DNA of 64,000 nt. It comes from Allobosea sp. UNC402CLCol. Lineage in GTDB: Bacteria; Pseudomonadota; Alphaproteobacteria; Rhizobiales; Beijerinckiaceae. Under the pieces are notes generated by a model that did not search any database, was not told where the DNA came from, and saw only the letters and a program-made list of their open reading frames with translations. This document shows positions 27,306 through 33,983 of the stretch, piece by piece. Numbering within the stretch: the first letter of the stretch is position 1; each line of letters begins with the position of its first letter. The translations under genes and the position numbers were made by a program. The DNA is taken from NCBI RefSeq assembly GCF_000745475.1, contig NZ_JQJJ01000008.1, positions 951,384 through 1,015,383 of the forward strand, given 5' to 3'.

Positions 27306-28250
27306 ATGTCAAAAATGATCAGCCTCGCGAATGGCATCGAGCTGCCCAAGGTTTTTGACGGCCTCAGGCGCATTCAGACATCGGTAGTCGACACGAATGT
27401 GCTTGCCGCCCTCTACAGCAACGCCTCGCCCCAATGGCTTAATGTAGGCGAAGAATGGAAGATGGTTCCCGATCCGAGCGGAGATGCTCTGATCGTCCTT
27501 TTTGACCAAGCAGGTCAGGCAAAGCCTCTGCGAAAATTTCGCATCCAATCGGCCTGGGTCGTTTTTGCGGTAAGGCCGCAGGGAGGATGGCTCGTTGGAA
27601 GAACGAGCCGGCGCATTGGCACGGAAGACGTTCGAGACACGACGATCTACGACGCAGAAGGTGAAGCCATCCATTTGCTCAATGGTGGGGGCGCGATCGC
27701 ATTCATCCAAGTGAGCAAGGACGGATCATTCTGGATCGGTCACGATGACGAAGACCGGTCAGACGGCGCCAAGCTCGGCGGCATCACATATTTCGCAGCG
27801 AGTGGAGCGGAACTTTTCCATCATAACTGGACTGGCCCCGATCACGTTGACGGCATGCCGATGTGGTGCTGCTACGCACTGAATGTCATCGAAGGCTCTG
27901 GCTGGGCACAGTATTACGATTCGATGCTCATTAGGCGCTTCGAAGCCGATGGCAGTGCAAGATCATGGATGACCGAAAACAATGGAGCGACAGCGCTTGC
28001 CGTTAAAGACGGAATTGTCGCGCGGATAGGACGTTACGACGAGAACCGATACAGGATCAGTGTTTTCCGCCTCCTGGAACCGCCAAACTCTGAATTTATC
28101 GGACGCTTGGAATTCGATATCGAAGGCGAGCGGCCCAAGTATTTGAATTCAGTCGACGGAAAAGGCGATACATTCCATATCGTACACGACGACAAATGGT
28201 ACCGGCTCACGTGGCGTGAAATGCTCGCGCATCTCCCTGCCTCTCAATAG
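27306..28250 (+). CDS. Low-G+C orphan protein, possible beta-propeller
   Basis: I do not recognise this 314-residue protein. It is soluble, lacks a signal, and reads as mainly beta with repeated aromatic/Gly turns (GGWLVGRTSRRIG, DGSFWIGHDDED, YFAASGAELFHHNW) that suggest a propeller or repeat-beta fold. Its composition stands out: lines I counted run about 42% (28141-28200) and 53% (27901-27960) G+C against 67% in the adjacent MotB-like gene (26641-26700). That points to recent transfer. It begins 14 bases after the MotB-like stop with no clear ribosome site, and a second ATG sits at 27315. Confidence 0.7.
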   Translation: MSKMISLANGIELPKVFDGLRRIQTSVVDTNVLAALYSNASPQWLNVGEEWKMVPDPSGDALIVLFDQAGQAKPLRKFRIQSAWVVFAVRPQGGWLVGRTSRRIGTEDVRDTTIYDAEGEAIHLLNGGGAIAFIQVSKDGSFWIGHDDEDRSDGAKLGGITYFAASGAELFHHNWTGPDHVDGMPMWCCYALNVIEGSGWAQYYDSMLIRRFEADGSARSWMTENNGATALAVKDGIVARIGRYDENRYRISVFRLLEPPNSEFIGRLEFDIEGERPKYLNSVDGKGDTFHIVHDDKWYRLTWREMLAHLPASQ

Positions 28251-28271
28251 GCCGGGAGCGCTACGGGAACG

Positions 28272-30050
28272 TCAGGCCGCCTCCAGCCCGAACTGCAATG
28301 CCGCCAGCCTCGCATAGAGCCCGCCGCGCGCCTTGAGCTCGGCATGGGTGCCCTGCTCGACGATGCGCCCTTCCTCCATCACGAGGATGCGGTCGGCCGA
28401 GAGGATGGTCGCGAGGCGATGCGCGACGACCAGCGTCGTGCGCCCCTGCATCAACCGGTCGAGCGCATCCTGCACCGCCCGCTCGCTTTCGGAATCGAGC
28501 GCGCTCGTCGCCTCGTCGAGCAGCAGGATCGGCGCGTCCTTCAGCACCGCACGTGCGATGGCGAGCCGCTGCCGCTGCCCGCCCGAGAGCGTCACGCCAC
28601 GCTCGCCGACGATGGTGTCGTAGCCCTGCGGCAGGGCCCGGATGAAGCCGTCCGCCGCCGCCAACCGTGCCGCCTCCTCGACCTCGGCCTGCGTGGCATC
28701 GGGGCGGCCATAGGCGATATTGTCCCGAACCGAGACACCGAAGACGGTCGGCTCCTGCGGCACCAGCGCGAAGCGCTGCCGCCAGACCTCCGGATCAGCC
28801 TCGGGCCCGGCCACGCCATCGACGACGACACGCCCGCCCTGCGGATCGTAGAAGCGCAAGGCCAGCTGCAGCACCGTGCTCTTGCCCGCGCCGGACGGGC
28901 CGACCAGCGCGATCCGCTCGCCCGGCCGGATCGAGAAGCTGAGATGATGGAGCGCCGAGGCGTCCCGCCCGGGATAGCTGAACGAAACATCCTCGAAGGC
29001 GAGCTCGCCGAGCGAAGCCTCGGGCATCGGCTTAGGCATCGGCGGCGCGGCGATGGCAGGCTTCATCGCCAGGATCTCGCCAAGCCGGCCGGAGGCGCCC
29101 GCCGCGGCGCTGATATCGCCATAGACCTCCGAGAGCTGGCCGAGCGAGCTCGCCGCCAGCACCGCATAGAGGATGAACTGGGAGAGGCGCCCGCCCGTCA
29201 TGCGCCCGTCGAACACCTCGGTCGCGCCGACCCACAGCACGCAGACGACGCTGGCCGAGACCAGGAAGATCGCCACACCCGAAAGCAACGCCCGCGAGGC
29301 CGTCGCCTCCCGCGAGGCACCATAGGCCCCGTCCGAGGCCGCCTCGAAGCGGGCCGATGTCTGCGCAGCCGCGCCGAAGGATTGCATGGTGCGGATGGCG
29401 CCGACCGCCTCCGCCGCGAAGGCGGAAGCCTCGGCCAGCCGATCCTGCGCCGCCCGGGCGCGGTGCCTGACCGAGCGCCCCGACATCACCAGCGGGATGA
29501 CGATCAGCGGGATCACGCCGATGACGATGGCCGAGAGCCGCGGGCTCGTCGCCACCATCAGCCCGAGCGCGCCCAGCGCCATGATGGCGTTGCGCAGAGC
29601 GATCGAGGCCGTCGAGGCGAAGGTGGACTTGATCTGCGTCGTGTCGGCGGTGAGCCGCGAGACGAGGTCGCCCGCCTTGCTCGAATCGAAGAAGGCAGGT
29701 TCCAGCCGTGTCAGATGCCGGAAGACGTCGGCACGCAGCGAGGCGACGATGCGCTCTCCCACTGTCATCACCAGATAGAATCGCGCCGAGCTCGCCAGCG
29801 CCAGCACGGCGACGACGCCGATCAGCAGGATGAAATAGCTGTTGGCGAGCTGCTGCTCCCCGCCGGCAAAGCCGACATCGATGACGCGCCGGACCGCGAC
29901 GGGCAGGATCAGCGTCGCCAGCGAGGCCACGATGAGCGCGACCAGAGCCGCGGCGATGCGCCGCTTCTGCGCCCGCGCATAGGGCCAGAAGGTCGCCAGC
30001 GAACGGAAATCCGGCCGCGCCTTGTCGTCTTTCCCGTCAGCTTCGGCCAC
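28272..30050 (-). CDS. MsbA-like ABC exporter (fused permease-ATPase)
   Basis: This type IV half-transporter has six transmembrane helices (within about 30-310) and a C-terminal ATPase. The ATPase has Walker A GPSGAGKST, a Q-loop in VPQEPTVFG, signature LSGGQRQRL, Walker B ILLLDEATSALD and the H-loop in VVAHRL. It matches the MsbA-related subgroup common in alphaproteobacteria and probably exports a lipid or hydrophobic compound as a homodimer. I place the start at a GTG at 30050 (592 residues) because an AGGAG site lies nine bases upstream. A TTG at 30104 would add 18 residues. Confidence 0.9.
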   Translation of the reverse strand: MAEADGKDDKARPDFRSLATFWPYARAQKRRIAAALVALIVASLATLILPVAVRRVIDVGFAGGEQQLANSYFILLIGVVAVLALASSARFYLVMTVGERIVASLRADVFRHLTRLEPAFFDSSKAGDLVSRLTADTTQIKSTFASTASIALRNAIMALGALGLMVATSPRLSAIVIGVIPLIVIPLVMSGRSVRHRARAAQDRLAEASAFAAEAVGAIRTMQSFGAAAQTSARFEAASDGAYGASREATASRALLSGVAIFLVSASVVCVLWVGATEVFDGRMTGGRLSQFILYAVLAASSLGQLSEVYGDISAAAGASGRLGEILAMKPAIAAPPMPKPMPEASLGELAFEDVSFSYPGRDASALHHLSFSIRPGERIALVGPSGAGKSTVLQLALRFYDPQGGRVVVDGVAGPEADPEVWRQRFALVPQEPTVFGVSVRDNIAYGRPDATQAEVEEAARLAAADGFIRALPQGYDTIVGERGVTLSGGQRQRLAIARAVLKDAPILLLDEATSALDSESERAVQDALDRLMQGRTTLVVAHRLATILSADRILVMEEGRIVEQGTHAELKARGGLYARLAALQFGLEAA

Positions 30051-30184
30051 GCGCCGGAACTCCTGCTGCAATCGCGCGCTTCGCGCGCCCTGGAACGATA
30101 GCAATCTTCAACACCGGACAAAGCCGATCGGGCAAGCCTTGGCAAATGTCGCAACGCCGCAGGCGTGGTTCGGCACCGTCAAAC

Positions 30185-30213
30185 TTGCGCTGCGCCTGCG
30201 TCTGCGATATGTG
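30185..30213 (+). promoter_or_regulatory. Candidate rpmE promoter
   Basis: TTGCGC (30185-30190) and TATGTG (30208-30213) stand 17 bases apart, about 100 bases before the rpmE start. The leader that would result contains no obvious ribosomal-protein regulatory fold. Confidence 0.4.
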
Positions 30214-30314
30214 CTCGCGACTTCACGACAGGCTCATCCGAATTCTTTCGACGGGCCGGGCAGGTCCGCCTGCTTGTCGACACGCCCGTTTTTGTAAGCT
30301 TCGAGGATTTCGTC

Positions 30315-30551
30315 ATGGCCAAGGCCGGCATCCACCCCGACTACCACACCATCAAGGTCGTCATGACCGATGGCAGCGAGTATGCGACGCGCTCGACCTA
30401 CGGCAAGGAAGGCGACACGCTGAACCTTGACATCGACCCGAAGACCCACCCGGCCTGGACCGGCGGCACGCAGCATATGCTGGACCGCGGCGGCCGTGTC
30501 TCGCGCTTCAACTCGCGCTTCGCTGGCCTCGGCACGATCGGCAAGAAGTAA
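30315..30551 (+). CDS. rpmE: 50S ribosomal protein bL31
   Basis: bL31 bridges the ribosomal subunits. The 78-residue protein matches the alphaproteobacterial type ([45 protein letters not shown]). It lacks the zinc-binding CxxC pair of zinc-type bL31, so it should not be a zinc-regulated reserve form. The longer frame from 30165 is rejected because the family N-terminus starts at 30315. Confidence 0.96.
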   Translation: MAKAGIHPDYHTIKVVMTDGSEYATRSTYGKEGDTLNLDIDPKTHPAWTGGTQHMLDRGGRVSRFNSRFAGLGTIGKK

Positions 30552-30590
30552 GTCGAAGCGGTCGCAAGGCCGCTTCCTCCGAAAATGCAA

Positions 30591-30618
30591 AAACCCGGCC
30601 TCGCGGCCGGGTTTTTTG
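30591..30618 (+). terminator. Rho-independent terminator after rpmE
   Basis: A perfect 10-bp stem AAACCCGGCC/GGCCGGGTTT with a TCGC loop runs into a T6 tract, 40 bases after the rpmE stop. It lies just before copy 2 of the 94-bp repeat. Confidence 0.93.
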
Positions 30619-30645
30619 TTTCGGGCTCATCGAGCGACGATCTCC

Positions 30646-30739
30646 GTCATTCCGGACAAGCTGCACAGCAGCGCAGATCCGGAATCCATCATAGGACTCC
30701 GCGGCTCTGCGATGGATTCCGGGTCAAGCCCGGAATGAC
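30646..30739. repeat. 94-bp MITE-like element, copy 2
   Basis: This is the second copy of the element at 3508-3601, in the opposite orientation and again exactly 94 bp. Its ends are GTCATTCCGG and CCGGAATGAC. It lies in the convergent gap between rpmE and rcdA, ending 20 bases before the rcdA stop. It has no internal gene. Confidence 0.8.
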
Positions 30740-30759
30740 GATGAGGTACGCCCCAGCCC

Positions 30760-31287
30760 TCACCCCCGCAGCTCAAGCCGCGCCTGCAGGCTGGCGAGCT
30801 GGTCCTGCACCGGATTCGCGGTCTCCGGCAGCGGAGCATGGCCCGACATCTGCTCCTCGAGATGGCGGATGCGCGCCTGAAGGCGGACCGAATGGTCCAT
30901 CAATTGGCGCAGCCGCTCGGGCAGCCGGGCGACGATGTGCTCGGCCGGCGGGATCATCGGATCGCCGATCTTGACCTTGCTGTGCTCGGCCCGCGCCTGC
31001 TCGGCCGTCATCTCGCCCTCCGCGACGGCTCGCTGCACCAGCAGCCAGGAAGCGATCTGCATCAGCCGCGTCGTCAGGCGCATGCTCTCGGTGGCATAGG
31101 TCAGCGCGACCTCGCGCGGCAGCGCCGCCGATTCCTTGCGGCCCTCGCCATCGAGATAGGCCGCGGTCTGCTCGACCAGCCCCATGCCCTCGCGGAACAG
31201 GATCATGAAGGCATCGGATCGAACGAAGCCGCGCGCGAAGGAGATCGTTCCTTCCCGGGGCAGTTCGAGCAACTGGGCGTCGTTCAT
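30760..31287 (-). CDS. rcdA: DUF1465 protein, RcdA (regulator of CtrA degradation)
   Basis: RcdA is the adaptor that, with CpdR and PopA, helps ClpXP degrade the master cell-cycle regulator CtrA in Caulobacter. The 175-residue helical protein carries the DUF1465 core: FVRSDAFMILFREGMGLVEQTAAYLDG, LTYATESMRLTTRLMQIASWLLVQRAV and a C-terminal helical tail with Pro-rich end. The ATG at 31287 has a GGGAGA site six bases upstream. A longer frame to 31332 is rejected. It lies downstream of a CtrA-box-bearing intergenic region, which fits a CtrA feedback loop. Confidence 0.9.
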   Translation of the reverse strand: MNDAQLLELPREGTISFARGFVRSDAFMILFREGMGLVEQTAAYLDGEGRKESAALPREVALTYATESMRLTTRLMQIASWLLVQRAVAEGEMTAEQARAEHSKVKIGDPMIPPAEHIVARLPERLRQLMDHSVRLQARIRHLEEQMSGHAPLPETANPVQDQLASLQARLELRG

Positions 31288-31474
31288 ACGGTGTCTCCCA
31301 TCGGCACAATCGCGTGCGCCTCTGGAACGCAACGCGGATCATGCCCACGACACCGCAAGGATAGCGCCGTTAACGATGACCGGCCCCGGTAAGATGTCGT
31401 TAACCTTAATGGAGGTAGACATCCATGGCGGCAACAAGGCAGTCCGCCGCCAGTACCCCGGATGCCCCCCGGAT

Positions 31475-31500
31475 AAAAAAAGAGCCGCCAAAGGCGGCTC
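31475..31500 (-). terminator. Rho-independent terminator of the candidate small RNA
   Basis: On the reverse strand GAGCCGCC-TTT-GGCGGCTC is followed by seven T residues. It lies 127 bases beyond the DUF1192 stop and about 190 bases before the rcdA start, so it isolates rcdA from upstream transcription unless readthrough occurs. Confidence 0.93.
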
Positions 31501-31567
31501 GTGAAGGTCAACAGGGAGGCGTCAAACAGAGTAGGCAGGAGCCACTCACATCCAGACAAACTGGATG
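31475..31567 (-). ncRNA. Candidate CtrA/CcrM-linked small RNA
   Basis: The reverse strand between DUF1192 and rcdA reads as a compact small-RNA gene of about 93 nt. Transcription predicted from a TATGAA -10 (31579-31574) would begin near 31567, exactly at a perfect 7-bp hairpin CATCCAG-N5-CTGGATG. A C/T-rich single-stranded region follows, containing CTCCT (31541-31537) and CCTCCC (31519-31514). Both are complementary to Shine-Dalgarno sequences. It ends in a perfect 8-bp terminator stem plus T7. There is no usable start codon, so it is unlikely to be a coding gene. This is a prediction from sequence; no expression is known to me. Confidence 0.65.
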
Positions 31568-31571
31568 ATGC

Positions 31572-31606
31572 GATTCATACTTTGGAATCATTAATGATCC
31601 CTTAAC
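31572..31606 (-). promoter_or_regulatory. CtrA box and two GANTC sites of candidate sRNA promoter
   Basis: A perfect TTAA-N7-TTAAC site (31591-31606) matches the CtrA consensus. Between it and the predicted transcript start lie two GANTC sequences, GAATC at 31585-31589 and GATTC at 31572-31576. These are the target of the CcrM methylase and of methylation-sensing GcrA. A TATGAA -10 sits at 31579-31574. The order box, GANTC, -10 and start is what a CtrA/GcrA-controlled promoter should show. Confidence 0.7.
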
Positions 31607-31627
31607 GGGACCCGGCCCGCCCCAATT

Positions 31628-31828
31628 TCAGGCCGGCCGGCGGAAGAAGGCGTCCGCCGCCGCGCGCGACGCGCTCTTGCTCGCCCGCGCCTCGGTCAGC
31701 CGCTCGATTTCGGCCTTCAGCGCGGCGATCCGCTCCTCCAGCTCGCCCAGCGACAGGGTCGACAGATCCTGCCCGATCTCATGGACGCGCTTCGGCTTCG
31801 GGCGATCATCCTCCGGGAATAACGACAT
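31628..31828 (-). CDS. DUF1192 small coiled-coil protein
   Basis: The 66-residue protein matches DUF1192: MSLFPEDDRPKPKRVHEIGQDL followed by a heptad-rich helix LSTLSLGELEERIAALKAEIERLTE and a short tail. The function is unknown; it may bind a partner through the coiled coil. The ATG at 31828 gives the family N-terminus, while an upstream in-frame start at 31849 does not. The gene immediately precedes the CtrA-box region and divergently faces the quinone oxidoreductase gene. Confidence 0.88.
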   Translation of the reverse strand: MSLFPEDDRPKPKRVHEIGQDLSTLSLGELEERIAALKAEIERLTEARASKSASRAAADAFFRRPA

Positions 31829-32017
31829 GGCGGCCTCGCATCTCACCAAACTCGAAGGGGTAGGCTAAACAACTCTGACCCATGCCGCCAAGCTGCGCCG
31901 CAACATGCCGGGGGCAGCGGCCCGAAAACCAAATGCGGTTTTCGGGAAAAGCCAACGTTAAAACAAAGACCTATCTCGTCGGATCGATTACGCCATTCGA
32001 CCCAGCAGGAGAGCCTC

Positions 32018-33028
32018 ATGAACACCGCTTCGAGCATCGTTCCCCGGACCATGATCGCGATCGGCATGGAGGCCCCCGGCGGCCCCGACGTGCTGAAACC
32101 GCAGACGCGCCCCGTCCCGCAGCCGGCTGCCGGCGAGATTCTCGTCGCGGTCGCGGCAGCCGGGGTCAACCGGCCCGACGTGCTACAGAGGCAGGGCGGC
32201 TACAACCCGCCGCCCGGCGCTTCCGACATCCCGGGCCTCGAGATCGCCGGCACGGTCGTCGCGCTCGGCGAGGGCGCGACGCGCTTCGCGCTCGGCGACC
32301 AGGTTTGCGGCCTCGTCGCCGGCGGCGGCTATGCGCAATACGCCGTCGTCCACGAGAGCAACGCCCTGCCCGTGCCGAAAGGGCTTTCGCTGATCGAGGC
32401 GGGCGCCGTCCCCGAGACCTATTTCACCGTCTGGACCAATGTCTTCCAGCGCGGGCGCCTGCAGGCGGGCGAGAGCTTCCTCGTCCATGGCGGCTCGTCG
32501 GGCATCGGCACCACGGCGATCCAGCTCGCCAAGGCCTTCGGCGCGACCGTGCTGGCGACCGCGGGCTCGGACGAGAAGTGCCAGGCCTGCCGCGAGCTCG
32601 GCGCCGACCACGCCATCAACTACCGCACGGAAGATTTTGTCGCGGCGGCGAAGGCCGCGACCGCCGGGCGCGGCGTAAACCTGACCCTCGACATGGTCGG
32701 CGGGGACTATATCGACCGCAATTACGAGGCCGCCGCCGATCAGGGCCGCATCGTCCAGATCGCCTTCCTCAACGGGCCGAAAGCGACAGTCAATTTCAGC
32801 CGGCTGATGCTGAAGCGTCTGACCCATACCGGCTCGACGCTGCGGCCCCGCACCGTCGCCGAGAAGGCCGCCATCGCAGCGGAATTGCAGGAGAAGGTCT
32901 GGCCGCTGCTGGACGCCGGACGCTGCAAGCCGCTGATCAGCGCGACCTTCCCGCTGGCGGAAGCGGCGCAGGCGCACCGCCTGATGGAATCGAGCGCCCA
33001 TATCGGTAAGATCGTGCTGACGATATGA
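32018..33028 (+). CDS. NAD(P)H-quinone oxidoreductase, zinc-free MDR type
   Basis: This 336-residue protein is a medium-chain dehydrogenase/reductase of the PIG3/quinone-reductase group. It has a GroES-like N-terminal domain (VNRPDVLQRQGGYNPPPGASDIPGLEIAGTV) and a Rossmann NADPH domain with VHGGSSGIGTTAIQLAKAFGA (about 160-180). It lacks the zinc cysteines of alcohol dehydrogenases. It should reduce quinones or similar electrophiles one or two electrons at a time. An AGGAGAGCC ribosome site precedes the ATG. Confidence 0.92.
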   Translation: MNTASSIVPRTMIAIGMEAPGGPDVLKPQTRPVPQPAAGEILVAVAAAGVNRPDVLQRQGGYNPPPGASDIPGLEIAGTVVALGEGATRFALGDQVCGLVAGGGYAQYAVVHESNALPVPKGLSLIEAGAVPETYFTVWTNVFQRGRLQAGESFLVHGGSSGIGTTAIQLAKAFGATVLATAGSDEKCQACRELGADHAINYRTEDFVAAAKAATAGRGVNLTLDMVGGDYIDRNYEAAADQGRIVQIAFLNGPKATVNFSRLMLKRLTHTGSTLRPRTVAEKAAIAAELQEKVWPLLDAGRCKPLISATFPLAEAAQAHRLMESSAHIGKIVLTI

Positions 33029-33203
33029 ACGTCACTTTCCATGGACACCTGCCACGCGCTCGCCTATAAGGCGCGCCATCCTGCTCATCGTCGATGATTT
33101 GGATGGCCGGCCGAGGAGGCCGGTCGGCGCATGAGAGCTATTGTCCGCGACCCTGCCCTGCCGAGCCTGAGACGGCGCCAGGGCAATTCAGGAGACGCCC
33201 CCC

Positions 33204-33932
33204 GTGTCACAACCCCCGCTGATGCCCAAGGCCACTGCGGTCTGGCTGGTCGAGAACACCTCGCTGACCTTCGAGCAGATCGCCGAGTTCTGCAAGCTGC
33301 ACCCGCTCGAGGTCCGCGGCATTGCCGATGGCGAAGTGGCGGCGGGCATCAAGGGCCTCGACCCGATCACCTCCGGCCAGCTCACCCGCGAGGAGCTCGA
33401 GCGCGCCGCCGCGAACCCGAACCATCATCTGCGCCTCGCCGAGCGCAAGGTGAAGGTGCCGGAGATCAAGCGCACCAAGGGCCCGCGCTACACCCCGGTC
33501 TCGAAGCGCCAGGACCGTCCGAACGCCATCCTCTGGCTGCTGCGCAACCACCCCGAGCTCAAGGACGCGCAGATCATTCGCCTGATCGGCACCACCAAGT
33601 CGACCATCGCGCAGATCCGCGACCGGACGCATTGGAACGCCCAGCAGCTCAATCCGATCGACCCGGTCAGCCTCGGCCTATGCTCGCAGATCGACCTGGA
33701 CTTCGAGGTCGCCCGCGCCGCCAAGGACCGGCCGGCCGCGCTGGCCGAGGCCGGCTCGACCCTGCTCTCGGTCGAGGAAGCGACCGCTCCGGAGCCCGTG
33801 CGGACGGAGACCCAGCCCTTCGCCGACATGAGCCGGCCGAAGCGCGAGGAAGAAGCCGCGATCGACGTCGATTCCGTCTTCGCCAAGCTGAAGCAGATCA
33901 AGCGCCCGGCCGACGAGGACGACGAGGACTGA
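33204..33932 (+). CDS. trcR: DUF1013 cell-cycle transcriptional regulator TrcR
   Basis: The 242-residue protein is the DUF1013 family, named TrcR in Caulobacter where it associates with RNA polymerase and influences CtrA-dependent cell-cycle transcription. Its core is recognisable: MPKATAVWLVENTSLTFEQIAEFCKLHPLEVRGIADGEVAAGI, the RPNAILWLLRNHPELKDAQIIRLIGTTKSTI helix-turn-helix-like block, and an acidic C-terminal tail ending DEDDED. The GTG at 33204 has AGGAGA upstream. It lies 1.6 kb from the rcdA/small-RNA region, so two cell-cycle genes are close together. Confidence 0.9.
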   Translation: MSQPPLMPKATAVWLVENTSLTFEQIAEFCKLHPLEVRGIADGEVAAGIKGLDPITSGQLTREELERAAANPNHHLRLAERKVKVPEIKRTKGPRYTPVSKRQDRPNAILWLLRNHPELKDAQIIRLIGTTKSTIAQIRDRTHWNAQQLNPIDPVSLGLCSQIDLDFEVARAAKDRPAALAEAGSTLLSVEEATAPEPVRTETQPFADMSRPKREEEAAIDVDSVFAKLKQIKRPADEDDED

Positions 33933-33983
33933 GGCTCGACCGATGCGTGACCGAGCCGCTCTCCCCCAGGGACGGCTCGGTGA

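Larger units (their letters stand above)
31288..31627. other. rcdA/DUF1192 intergenic region
   Basis: This 340-base gap holds, from right to left, the CtrA box, the candidate small RNA and its terminator, then about 185 bases forming the rcdA leader/promoter. The leader contains two further GTTAAC half-sites (near 31370 and 31410) of CtrA type. No protein-coding gene is convincing here; a 91-codon reverse frame overlapping it has no family resemblance or ribosome site. Confidence 0.6.

Noticed and set aside
31284..31559. 91-codon reverse reading frame across the candidate small RNA
   Set aside because: It runs through the strong terminator and the rcdA leader, has no ribosome site and no family; the RNA features explain the sequence better.
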